From: Verrucomicrobiia bacterium
GTDB taxonomy: Bacteria; Verrucomicrobiota; Verrucomicrobiia; Limisphaerales; UBA11358
Assembly (NCBI GenBank): GCA_030044395.1
Contig: JASHVW010000398.1
Location: forward strand, 1-5,712
Reading direction: 5' to 3'
DNA: 5,712 bases
The notes beneath the pieces are model-generated. The model worked only from the letters and a program-made list of their open reading frames with translations, was not told the DNA's origin and searched no databases. Shown piece by piece: positions 1 to 5,578 of the stretch; position 1 is the first letter of the stretch; every line of letters starts with the position of its first letter. The position numbers and the translations under genes are program-made.

Positions 1-724
1 CGTCGCTTTTGGTGATGAAGATCGTGTGGGCGCGGGCGAGATGCGACACCGGTTCCCGCAAGGTGCCGCGCGGCAGCAAATGGCCGTTGCCAAATGGCTG
101 CTGGCAATCAACCAACACGATATCATGGCGGCGGCCGCGCAGGTCCCAATATTGAAACCCATCGTCAAGCAGCAGCGTGTCGCAGCCGAATTTCTCAATC
201 GCATACCGCCCGCTTTTCACGCGGTCTTTGTCCACAAGGACAACGACGTCCCGCAAATTCGATGCCAGCATATACGGCTCATCGCCTGCCATTTCCGAAT
301 CGAGAAGCAGCGACTTGCCATCGGACACCACGCGCGGCGGCGTCTGGTCGTCGCGAAGAAAAAATTTATTGGCCAGCCAGACGTGAAACGGCTGCGGTTT
401 GGAACGATAACCGCGGGAGAGAATGGCCACATTGCGCCCAGCGTCGCGCAGTTCGCGCGCGAATTTTTCGACCACCGGGGTTTTTCCCGTGCCTCCCACC
501 GTCAAATTGCCGATGGCGATGACCTGGACGCCCAGGGTTTTGTCGCGAAGAATGCGGACGTTGTAAAGCCAGCGCCGGAGCTTGACGAGGACTTGAAAAA
601 TTTTTGAACTGCCGAACAAAGCCCCACGGGTAACGTCCGATTTTAAACCGCGACGGTGCTCGAAAATGACTTCGAGGATGAACGTTTCAAAATCTTCGGC
701 CCAATCGCGGAATGTTTGTCGCAT
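1..724 (-). CDS. lpxK: Tetraacyldisaccharide 4'-kinase LpxK (lipid A synthesis), C-terminal part cut by the window edge
   Basis: LpxK is an inner-membrane-associated kinase that transfers the ATP gamma-phosphate to the 4' position of tetraacyldisaccharide 1-phosphate, giving lipid IVA. The frame is open from an ATG at 724 to the left edge, so 241 residues are visible and the C-terminus is missing. Family marks that I read directly are a P-loop stretch GNLTVGGTGKTP (residues 72-83, with K81 and T82), SRGY (103-106), LLLDDGFQ (184-191), and PFGNGHLLPRGTLREP (210-225). The P-loop begins about 20 residues later than I recall for the E. coli enzyme, so the N-terminus is somewhat extended. That leading part (about residues 1-55) is amphipathic and contains the usual pre-P-loop region (LRRWLYNVRILRDKTLG). 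No good Shine-Dalgarno sequence precedes the ATG. The gap to the upstream gene is 37 bp, so co-transcription is possible but not shown. Identity is secure; the exact start is less so. Confidence 0.95.
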   Translation of the reverse strand, partial: MRQTFRDWAEDFETFILEVIFEHRRGLKSDVTRGALFGSSKIFQVLVKLRRWLYNVRILRDKTLGVQVIAIGNLTVGGTGKTPVVEKFARELRDAGRNVAILSRGYRSKPQPFHVWLANKFFLRDDQTPPRVVSDGKSLLLDSEMAGDEPYMLASNLRDVVVLVDKDRVKSGRYAIEKFGCDTLLLDDGFQYWDLRGRRHDIVLVDCQQPFGNGHLLPRGTLREPVSHLARAHTIFITKSD

Positions 725-761
725 CTGAATTTTTTGTGACTATGAAACGAATCAAAATGCC

Positions 762-1214
762 CTAAAGTCCCATCCGTTGCAGTTCCTCCTGCAACGCCGC
801 CTGAAATTGCTGCACGTCGGCCGCGGGCGGCTTATAACCTTGTTGCGCCGGCACCACGCCCAGCCGGCCCATCTGATCCAGATACCAATCGGCCTTTTGG
901 CCATCGCTGAACGTCACCTTGCCACTAACCACCGCGCCCGGGCGCGCGATTTGATCCGCGCTTACGGAGACCTTGCCGCCGGCAGGCGCGGGTTTCTTTT
1001 CCTCGGCGATTTTGGGCGCGGGGGCCGGCTCGGGAGTTTTTGGCGGTTCGGTGTCTTTCGGCGTCAATTTGAGGTCATCCACCAGCAGGCGGACTTCCAT
1101 ATAGGTGAGCTTGATTCCGAATTCGGACAGCAGCCGGTTTTGGATTTCGGAAAGTTTGGCGCCCTGCAAAATCCACGCCGTGACGCGTTGACGTTGCTCT
1201 TCAGTCAGATTCAT
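762..1214 (-). CDS. Conserved-looking hypothetical protein with HTH-like N-terminus and proline-rich linker
   Basis: I do not recognise a named family. The 150-residue protein has three parts. Residues 1-50 are predicted helical and hydrophilic, with a pattern (LSEIQNRLLSEFGIKLTYMEVRL, approximately 21-43) that resembles a small helix-turn-helix or an effector-binding helical bundle. Residues 51-80 form a linker rich in Pro, Ala, Glu and Lys. Residues 81-126 look like a short beta-rich domain (SGKVTFSDGQKADWYLDQMG, 97-116), followed by a C-terminal amphipathic helix (DVQQFQAALQEELQRMGL, 133-150). There is no signal peptide or membrane segment, so it is probably cytoplasmic. It starts 13 bp after sufC and ends 37 bp before lpxK, which suggests an operon member. 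My impression is that proteins of this shape are typical of Verrucomicrobiota, but that is recollection, not a search. The compact domain layout and neighbour spacing make a real gene very likely; function is unknown. Confidence 0.85.
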   Translation of the reverse strand: MNLTEEQRQRVTAWILQGAKLSEIQNRLLSEFGIKLTYMEVRLLVDDLKLTPKDTEPPKTPEPAPAPKIAEEKKPAPAGGKVSVSADQIARPGAVVSGKVTFSDGQKADWYLDQMGRLGVVPAQQGYKPPAADVQQFQAALQEELQRMGL

Positions 1215-1227
1215 GCGCCAATTTTAA

Positions 1228-1986
1228 TCAAATATGCTTAAGAATCCAGTCGTATCCTTTGGCTTCCAGTTCCAGCGCCAGTTCCTTGCCGCCGGTGCGG
1301 ACAATTTTGCCATCCACCAGAACATGCACAAAATCAGGAATAATATAATTGAGCAGCCGTTGATAATGCGTGATGACCAATTGCGACTTGTCTTTGCTCT
1401 TTAACTTGTTGACGCCATGGGAAACCACTTTCAGCGCGTCAATGTCCAGTCCGGAATCCGTTTCATCCAAAATCGCCAGTTTGGGTTCCAGCACCGCCAT
1501 TTGGAAAATTTCGTTTCTCTTCTTTTCACCGCCGGAAAAACCCTCGTTGACCGACCGCTTGAGCAGGTCCTCGTTCAATTCCAGCAATTTGATTTTGTCT
1601 TTGACGAGATTGAGAAATTCAATTGCATCCAATTCCGGCTCACCCCTGGACTTGCGGATTTCGTTCAGCGCGGCCTTCAAAAAATACGTGCTGTTGACGC
1701 CCGGAATCTCCACGGGATATTGGAACGCGAGAAAAACACCGTCGCGCGCGCGCTCTTCAGGGTCCAGTTCCAGCAAGTCTTTGCCGTTGTAAAGGACCCC
1801 GCCGCCGGTAACATCGTAGCCGTCGCGTCCGGCAAGCACCGCGGCGAGCGTGCTCTTGCCGGAGCCATTCGGTCCCATGACGGCGTGGACCTCGCCCTCG
1901 CCGACCGTGAGACTCACCCCTTTAAGGATTTGTTTGCCGTCAACGCCCGCCGAGAGATTTTTGATTTCAAGGATTGGTTTGCTCAT
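1228..1986 (-). CDS. sufC: Fe-S cluster assembly ATPase SufC
   Basis: SufC is the cytosolic ABC-type ATPase of the SUF system. It binds SufB (and SufD where present), and ATP-driven dimerisation opens the scaffold for cluster building. The 252 residues have all ATPase motifs in order: Walker A GPNGSGKST (38-46), Q-loop Q89 in FQYPVEIPG, the SufC-type signature FSGGEKKRNE (150-159), Walker B LAILDETDSGLD (170-181) and the H-loop H207 in ITHYQRLL. The ETDSGLD Walker B and EKKRNE signature are diagnostic of SufC rather than of transporters. Length is normal for the family (about 250). The ATG at 1986 overlaps the natural end of the upstream toxin frame in an ATGA, which suggests translational coupling; the only ribosome-site-like sequence is a weak GGA about 10 bases upstream. 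sufB lies further upstream, separated from sufC by the toxin-antitoxin pair. Confidence 0.97.
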   Translation of the reverse strand: MSKPILEIKNLSAGVDGKQILKGVSLTVGEGEVHAVMGPNGSGKSTLAAVLAGRDGYDVTGGGVLYNGKDLLELDPEERARDGVFLAFQYPVEIPGVNSTYFLKAALNEIRKSRGEPELDAIEFLNLVKDKIKLLELNEDLLKRSVNEGFSGGEKKRNEIFQMAVLEPKLAILDETDSGLDIDALKVVSHGVNKLKSKDKSQLVITHYQRLLNYIIPDFVHVLVDGKIVRTGGKELALELEAKGYDWILKHI

Positions 1987-2285
1987 TTTGTAAATTCCGG
2001 TTCGCCTCGCGCGCCATGCCAGACACGCAATATATGAACTGTTTTTGATTCTTCGCTTACTTCATGGAAAATTCGATAGTTTCAATAAACAATCTCCCGA
2101 ATCGTTCCGCCTGAAAGCCGCGGATAGGCCGGGCCGATCAGTGGAAACATTTCCAAAATTTTTACATGTTCCAGGATGCCGCGCCCAACTTTTTCCGACG
2201 CCGAAGGATTATCGCGGGAAATGTGATCACAAATCTCTTTCAAATCCGCAATCGCCGAATTGGTCCGGATTATTTTGAAATCCAT
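1983..2285 (-). pseudogene. ParE/RelE-superfamily toxin gene interrupted by an in-frame TGA
   Basis: The frame begins at ATG 2285 and reads 67 residues typical of the ParE/RelE fold: a first strand (KIIRTNSAIADL), a helical hairpin with ISRDNPSASEKV, then FPLIGPAYPRLSGGTIREIVY. A TGA at 2082-2084 then stops it. Beyond that TGA the same frame continues for 32 residues: NYRIFHEV, then TVHILRVWHGARG, ending EPEFTK and TGA at 1983-1985. These are the expected last strands of a ParE-like toxin, so the ancestral protein was about 100 residues with an Arg, Gly or similar at codon 68. Such toxins are gyrase poisons or ribosome-dependent RNases; which kind cannot be told here. The truncated product lacks the C-terminal sheet and its Arg/His residues and should be inactive. 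The gene overlaps the antitoxin by 16 bp and, in full-length form, sufC by 4 bp. A sequencing error at one base is the main alternative. Confidence 0.85.
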
Positions 2286-2455
2286 GTTTCAAAAATCTTC
2301 TCGACCTCGGCATGAGTTTTTGTCCGTCCAGCTTTGACATCTTCCCTGCCCTTGCGGATTGCCGCCATGATTTGCAGTCCCTCGGCGATCTCTTCCATCG
2401 AAGAATTTTCCGGCAATGCAGCGATGGCTTCAATGGCAACAGTTTTGTCGTTCAT
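2270..2455 (-). CDS. Small antitoxin of a type II toxin-antitoxin pair
   Basis: The 61-residue protein lies directly upstream of the ParE/RelE-like toxin frame and overlaps it by 16 bp, the usual antitoxin-first layout. It is acidic to neutral and mostly helical. The N-terminal half reads like a short helical segment (AIEAIAALPENSSMEEIAEGL, near residues 7-27), followed by IMAAIRKGREDVKAGRTKTHAEVEKIF. The C-terminal pattern, a basic-residue helix then AGRxxxHxEV and a final Trp, is one I associate with small antitoxins found next to ParE/RelE toxins. No clear ribbon-helix-helix or AbrB/Phd domain can be named. Translation should be good: AGGA at 2463-2466 lies 7 bases before the ATG and within the end of sufB, whose stop is only 4 bp away. 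The gene is intact although its toxin is not. It might be maintained only for operon continuity or to neutralise other related toxins; both are inference. Confidence 0.8.
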   Translation of the reverse strand: MNDKTVAIEAIAALPENSSMEEIAEGLQIMAAIRKGREDVKAGRTKTHAEVEKIFETWISK

Positions 2456-2459
2456 AAAA

Positions 2460-3908
2460 TCATCCTACGCTTCCTTCCAGGCTGACGCCAAGCAGCTTTT
2501 GTGCTTCCACCGCAAACTCCATCGGCAGTTCCTTGAAGACCTCCTTGCAGAAACCGTTCACGATCATGTTCACGGCGTCCTGTGTCGCCAGCCCGCGTTG
2601 ATTGCAGTAAAAAATCTGGTCTTCGCCGATTTTTGAAGTCGTCGCCTCGTGCTCCACGCTCGCCGTCGTATTTTTTACTTCGATATACGGGAACGTGTGC
2701 GCGCCGCATTTGTTGCCAATCAACATGGAATCGCATTGCGAAAAATTCCGCGCATTCGCGGCGTGCTTCCGCACTTCCACCAGGCCGCGATAGCTGTTCT
2801 GCCCGCGCCCGGCGGAAATGCCCTTCGAGACAATCGTGCTCTTGGTGTTCCTGCCGATATGAACCATCTTCGTTCCCGTATCGGCCTGCTGGTAATTGTT
2901 TACGACCGCCACGGAATAAAATTCGCCCTTGGAATTCTCGCCGAGCAGGACGCAGCTCGGATATTTCCAGGTGATCGCCGACCCGGTCTCCACCTGTGTC
3001 CACGAGATCTTTGAATTCCGGCCCTTGCACAAGCCGCGCTTGGTGACAAAATTGTAAATGCCGCCCTTGCCCTGTTCGTCCCCGGGATACCAGTTTTGCA
3101 CCGTGCTGTATTTGATTTCCGCGTTGTCGAGCGCGATGAGCTCCACCACCGCAGCGTGCAATTGGTTTTCATCGCGCATTGGCGCGGTGCAGCCTTCCAG
3201 ATAGCTCACATACGCGCCTTCGTCGGCAACGATGAGCGTCCGCTCGAATTGACCGGATTTCGCCGCATTAATCCGGAAATACGTGGAAAGTTCCATCGGA
3301 CAGTGCACGCCTTTGGGAATGTAGCAGAACGAGCCGTCGGTAAAAACCGCGGAATTCAGCGCAGCGAAGAAGTTGTCCGTATAGGGCACCACCATGCCGA
3401 TGTATTTTTTCACCAACTCAGGATGTTCGCGGATGGCTTCGCTCATGGAGCAGAAAATGACCCCTTTTTCCGCCAGTTGTTTTTGAAACGTTGTGCCCAC
3501 GCTTACGGAATCGAACACGGCGTCCACGGCCACGCCGGCCAGCCGCTCGCGCTCTTTTAGCGGAATGCCGAGCTTCTCATAAGTTTCCAAAAGTTTCGGA
3601 TCCACTTCGTCCAGGCTTTTGGGCCCGTCGGCTTGATTCTTGGGCGCGACAAAATAAGTGATGCCCTGGTAATCAATTTTTTCGTGATGAATCTTCGGCC
3701 ACTGCGGCTCCTCCATGGTCAGCCAGTGGCGATACGCTTTGAGCCGCCAATCCGTCATCCATTGCGGCTCGCCTTTCTTCCGCGAAATCAGCCGGATGAT
3801 GTCTTCGTTTAATCCGGGCGGCGCGGATTCCGTTTCCACGTCCGTATAGAATCCATACTTGTATTCCTGTTGTACCAATCCCTCGATGGTGTCGGTTGCT
3901 GTTGGCAT
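2460..3908 (-). CDS. sufB: Fe-S cluster assembly scaffold protein SufB
   Basis: SufB is the cytosolic scaffold on which the SUF system builds Fe-S clusters, using sulfur delivered by a cysteine desulfurase and ATP hydrolysis by SufC. The 482 residues match the family length (E. coli 495). Diagnostic stretches are YIPKGVHCPMELSTYFRIN (196-214), YLEGCTAPMRDENQLHAA (236-253), SQCDSMLIGNKCGAHTFPYIE (390-410) and the C-terminal FAVEAQKLLGVSLEGSVG. By aligning from the C-terminus, C240 corresponds to the E. coli sulfur-accepting Cys254, C392 to Cys405, H420 to His433 and E421 to Glu434, so the key residues are kept. The ATG at 3908 is 6 bp after the regulator's stop codon and has only an A/T-rich stretch rather than a clear Shine-Dalgarno sequence. 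Downstream, a toxin-antitoxin pair separates it from its partner sufC. No sufD or sufS lies in this window. Confidence 0.98.
   Translation of the reverse strand: MPTATDTIEGLVQQEYKYGFYTDVETESAPPGLNEDIIRLISRKKGEPQWMTDWRLKAYRHWLTMEEPQWPKIHHEKIDYQGITYFVAPKNQADGPKSLDEVDPKLLETYEKLGIPLKERERLAGVAVDAVFDSVSVGTTFQKQLAEKGVIFCSMSEAIREHPELVKKYIGMVVPYTDNFFAALNSAVFTDGSFCYIPKGVHCPMELSTYFRINAAKSGQFERTLIVADEGAYVSYLEGCTAPMRDENQLHAAVVELIALDNAEIKYSTVQNWYPGDEQGKGGIYNFVTKRGLCKGRNSKISWTQVETGSAITWKYPSCVLLGENSKGEFYSVAVVNNYQQADTGTKMVHIGRNTKSTIVSKGISAGRGQNSYRGLVEVRKHAANARNFSQCDSMLIGNKCGAHTFPYIEVKNTTASVEHEATTSKIGEDQIFYCNQRGLATQDAVNMIVNGFCKEVFKELPMEFAVEAQKLLGVSLEGSVG
2463..2466 (-). promoter_or_regulatory. Ribosome binding site of the antitoxin gene, inside the sufB 3' end
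   Basis: AGGA on the minus strand, 7 bases before the ATG at 2455 and touching the sufB TGA (2460-2462). It is one of the few recognisable Shine-Dalgarno sequences in the operon and supports the ATG at 2455 as the antitoxin start, with translation probably coupled to the end of sufB. Confidence 0.55.
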
Positions 3909-3914
3909 AAAAAA

Positions 3915-4346
3915 TCAATCTTTTTTGGCGCAATCGGCGCAGACGCCGTGAATGGCGATCTCAAATCGTTTGGCTCGAAAGCCTTTTGGCAGCGCCACTC
4001 CGTCCTGCGCTTTGACCGGCAAACCAACATCAAAAACCGTGTCGCAATCGTCGCAGTAAAAATGGCAGTGCTCGCGCATGTTCGGACAAAACCGCGTCGC
4101 CCCGCGGTCCAATTGCACCTGCCGTACCAGTCCGCACTCCACCAGCGCATCCAGGCAGTTATAGACGGTCGCGTGCGAGATTTCCGGCATTTGTTTCTTG
4201 GCTCGGACAAAAACCTCGTCGGCGGTCGGGTGATCCCGCTTTCCGAGCAGCACCTCATAGACGCGCCGGCGCTGGGGCGTGAAACGAAAACCGAGCGTGT
4301 TCAAGCGTTCGTTGAATATATCCGGTTTTTTCTCCGCGGCACTCAC
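3915..4346 (-). CDS. perR: PerR-type Fur-family transcriptional regulator
   Basis: A Fur-superfamily repressor, probably a peroxide and metal sensor. Numbering counts from a TTG at 4349 (144 residues); I prefer the GTG at 4346 as the start, one codon later. An in-frame TAG three codons before that TTG excludes anything longer. Residues 1-80 form the winged helix, with RFTPQRRRVYEVLL (22-35) and the recognition segment SHATVYNCLDALVECGLV (58-75). The C-terminal domain has a structural Cys4 zinc site: C99/C102 and C137/C140. Lining up with B. subtilis PerR at a constant offset of three, the regulatory metal ligands are H40, H94, H96 and D107 (His37, His91, His93, Asp104). The position of Asp85 is C88. 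Asp rather than Glu at 107 is the PerR-like state. It heads the suf cluster, with sufB 6 bp downstream, and a palindromic operator-like site lies just upstream, so autoregulation and suf control are likely. PerR versus Fur or Zur remains an inference. Confidence 0.92.
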   Translation of the reverse strand: MSAAEKKPDIFNERLNTLGFRFTPQRRRVYEVLLGKRDHPTADEVFVRAKKQMPEISHATVYNCLDALVECGLVRQVQLDRGATRFCPNMREHCHFYCDDCDTVFDVGLPVKAQDGVALPKGFRAKRFEIAIHGVCADCAKKD

Positions 4347-4375
4347 CAAGGCAAACTATCGGCTCATGCGTCCCA

Positions 4376-4381
4376 TGTCAA
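4376..4381 (-). promoter_or_regulatory. Candidate -35 hexamer TTGACA upstream of the regulator-suf operon
   Basis: A perfect TTGACA reading toward the operon lies 2 bp past the palindromic operator. A 17-bp spacer leads to TAGTTT (4353-4358), a poor -10 match. Transcription from it would begin near 4346, on the GTG start itself, implying a nearly leaderless message. The alternative -10 is TAGAAT inside the palindrome (4393-4398), for which I find no acceptable -35. Which is used cannot be decided from sequence. Confidence 0.4.
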
Positions 4382-4383
4382 GA

Positions 4384-4400
4384 TTTAGAATAATTCTAAA
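4384..4400. promoter_or_regulatory. Perfect 17-bp palindrome, PerR/Fur-box-like operator
   Basis: The sequence TTTAGAATAATTCTAAA is an exact 8-1-8 inverted repeat. Its inner 15 bases, TTAGAATAATTCTAA, have the 7-1-7 form of the known PerR box TTATAATNATTATAA, differing at one position per half-site. It lies about 38 bp upstream of the GTG start of the PerR-type regulator, abuts a TTGACA hexamer and itself contains TAGAAT, a near-consensus -10, on both strands. This is where an autorepressor would sit. That the neighbouring regulator binds it is inference. Confidence 0.75.
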
Positions 4401-4694
4401 GGGTGGCTTTTGGCCGAAGTTCGGATTTCGCCTCCGCGGCCGATGCGGCTGCTTGAAGCCGAAAGGATTTCAATTAAAGGAAAGGGGATACACATGAGCT
4501 CTCCGGGAAGAACCCAACGCAGCGATATAAAATCGGCCAAACCTTTTGGTCCGGAAGAAACGGGAGGCTCTCCGCGAGCTGGCTGCAGCAGGATCGACAC
4601 GGCGCGTCGTCCCTGCCGAAGTCGTATTAAAGGTTGGCGCGCCTGGACGCTGTTGCTGTCAAGTGTCGTGGCTTTCCCGCAATCGGAGGATTCC
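4401..4694. other. Intergenic stretch without a convincing gene
   Basis: This stretch separates the 3' end of the lipoprotein gene from the operator of the regulator-suf operon. Open frames cross it on both strands, but their translations are rich in Arg, Ser, Pro and Cys and look non-coding. On the plus strand an AAAGGAAAGGGG sequence precedes an ATG at 4494 by about 6 bases; the 110-residue frame after it overlaps the lipoprotein gene and resembles nothing I know. A second plus frame near 4546-4640 (RKKREALRELAAA, then RRVVPAEVVLK) looks mildly protein-like and might be a gene remnant. No convincing terminator with a T-run was found for the lipoprotein gene. Confidence 0.5.
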
Positions 4695-5111
4695 TCAATT
4701 AAACGCGCCGACCACTGGCAGGGCGTTGAACGTCTTTCCATCTCCTTGCAGGAATGTAATTTGAGAATAGTGTGCGCTCCTGAGGGTAACGAAGATGTCG
4801 GTAGTCCGCCCAGATCGGTGATCTAACGTCGAAGGGGTGCCGTCGAAATCGGTCGGCATTTGCGGCTCATCAAAGTTCTCGAAGACGACGGCAGCCGAAT
4901 CGCAGCCCTTCTTGTGGAGAAGATTCAACTCCGCGCCGACCTGATCGAGGTTCATCGTGGTGTTCAATTCGGGTTTCAACATACGAAAGTGATTTTCGTC
5001 CTGTGATTCCACCACCACACTGGCATTATAAGGATTGGAAACCACCGGCTTGGTGGCGCACCCGGCAACGGCCAGGGTAACGATGATCATGGGTATGAGT
5101 GCTTTCTTCAT
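4695..5111 (-). CDS. Small putative lipoprotein of unknown function
   Basis: The 138-residue protein starts with a textbook lipoprotein signal peptide: MKK, a hydrophobic core (ALIPMIIVTLAVA) and the lipobox VAGC with C18 as the lipidated residue. It should therefore be anchored to a membrane facing the periplasm. The mature part is hydrophilic, of mixed alpha/beta look, with NLDQVGAELNLLHKKGCDSAAVVF in the middle and FVTLRSAHYSQITFLQGDGKTF near the end. I recognise no domain. The frame is open further upstream to 5237, but the leading 42 residues are low-quality and basic and would bury the signal peptide, so the ATG at 5111 is the right start. Its ribosome site is weak (AAAGAAA about 6 bases upstream). 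It has no close neighbour on the same strand: 345 bp lie before the regulator gene. Lipid modification is well supported; function is unknown. Confidence 0.85.
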   Translation of the reverse strand: MKKALIPMIIVTLAVAGCATKPVVSNPYNASVVVESQDENHFRMLKPELNTTMNLDQVGAELNLLHKKGCDSAAVVFENFDEPQMPTDFDGTPSTLDHRSGRTTDIFVTLRSAHYSQITFLQGDGKTFNALPVVGAFN

Positions 5112-5152
5112 TTTTAATTTCTTTGCGTTTTGGATTTTTGTTCGTTTTTTCT

Positions 5153-5578
5153 TCAATCCACCGACTCTAATCGTGTCCAGGCAACCGCCCCCCCGCTTTC
5201 GCGGGGCGTGTAATTGAAAATCTGCTGCCACGCCCACCGGGTGAGCATGCTCTTTCGCATGAGCAATTTGTCGTCTTTAAATAGTGCGAATCTGTCACCG
5301 TTCGTAACTGGCAATCGGACATTTTGGGCGCTGCTGTTAAACATTCTGGCGATTTGAGCGTTCATTCTTTCGGGCCGGTTTATTTTCTTTACGGATGAAA
5401 GCGGTGACGATGCGGACTCTTGCAGAAAGCATGTCTCTTTCTGGAGCACCTTGCGGCTTGGGCCTCTACGAAATTGGACACTTGGCGGATGCGCCCGCTG
5501 ACGAAGCGCAGCACAACGTTGATTCGGTCGGGCAAATCTCCGGCGGCTTCCCAATCCCATTCCGGTCCAACATTTCAT
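5153..5578 (-). CDS. Doubtful hypothetical ORF with a good ribosome binding site
   Basis: A 141-residue frame beginning at ATG 5578, preceded by AAGGAGAAGG about 5-9 bases upstream, the strongest Shine-Dalgarno sequence in the window. The first half is Arg-, Cys- and Ser-rich and looks unlike a normal globular protein. From the internal ATG at 5365 the last 70 residues look more natural (RLPVTNGDRFALFKDDKLLM, then RWAWQQIFNYTPRESGG). Possible explanations are a real small gene starting at 5365, a decayed gene in which the start and the C-terminal half are no longer in one clean frame, or chance. A competing start five bases further on (ATG at 5573) opens a 35-residue frame in another phase (MLDRNGIGKPPEIC, stopping at 5466). 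It resembles no family I know, and it ends 41 bp upstream of the lipoprotein ATG. Confidence 0.3.
   Translation of the reverse strand: MKCWTGMGLGSRRRFARPNQRCAALRQRAHPPSVQFRRGPSRKVLQKETCFLQESASSPLSSVKKINRPERMNAQIARMFNSSAQNVRLPVTNGDRFALFKDDKLLMRKSMLTRWAWQQIFNYTPRESGGAVAWTRLESVD
5191..5206. repeat. GC-rich short hairpin
   Basis: CCCCGC TTTC GCGGGG is a perfect 6-bp inverted repeat; on the minus-strand transcript the loop would be GAAA, a stable tetraloop type. There is no T-run after it on either strand, so it is not a standard intrinsic terminator. It lies 80 bp upstream of the lipoprotein ATG and could be part of a leader, or simply chance in GC-rich DNA. Confidence 0.4.

Noticed and set aside
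26..607. Plus-strand 193-residue open frame
   Set aside because: It is antisense to lpxK, whose motifs are unmistakable on the minus strand; its translation is His/Arg/Ala-rich and has no family features.
777..1241. Plus-strand 154-residue open frame
   Set aside because: Antisense shadow of the hypothetical gene at 762-1214; it is mainly Arg, Gly, Leu and Phe without domain character.
1417..2037. Plus-strand 206-residue open frame
   Set aside because: Antisense shadow of sufC; it exists because of the GC-rich third codon positions of sufC.
2082..2084. TGA recoded as Trp, Gly or selenocysteine
   Set aside because: TGA serves as the normal terminator of several genes here, the position is not a known catalytic Cys/Sec site in ParE/RelE toxins, and no selenocysteine-type stem-loop was evident just downstream.
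2452..3030. Minus-strand 192-residue open frame inside sufB
   Set aside because: Out-of-frame shadow within sufB, Arg/Gly-rich; sufB is conserved to its expected last residues in the other frame.
3870..4388. Plus-strand 172-residue open frame
   Set aside because: Antisense to the Fur-family regulator, with no protein-like features.
4494..4826. Plus-strand 110-residue frame with an AAAGGAAAGGGG sequence before its ATG
   Set aside because: The ribosome-site resemblance is good, but the translation has no recognisable features and its 3' part is antisense to the well-supported lipoprotein gene.
5191..5206. Intrinsic terminator
   Set aside because: The stem is only 6 bp and no T-run follows on either strand.
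5112..5237. Longer start for the lipoprotein (ATG-like start at 5237)
   Set aside because: The added 42 residues are basic and low in quality and would place the clear signal peptide and lipobox internally.
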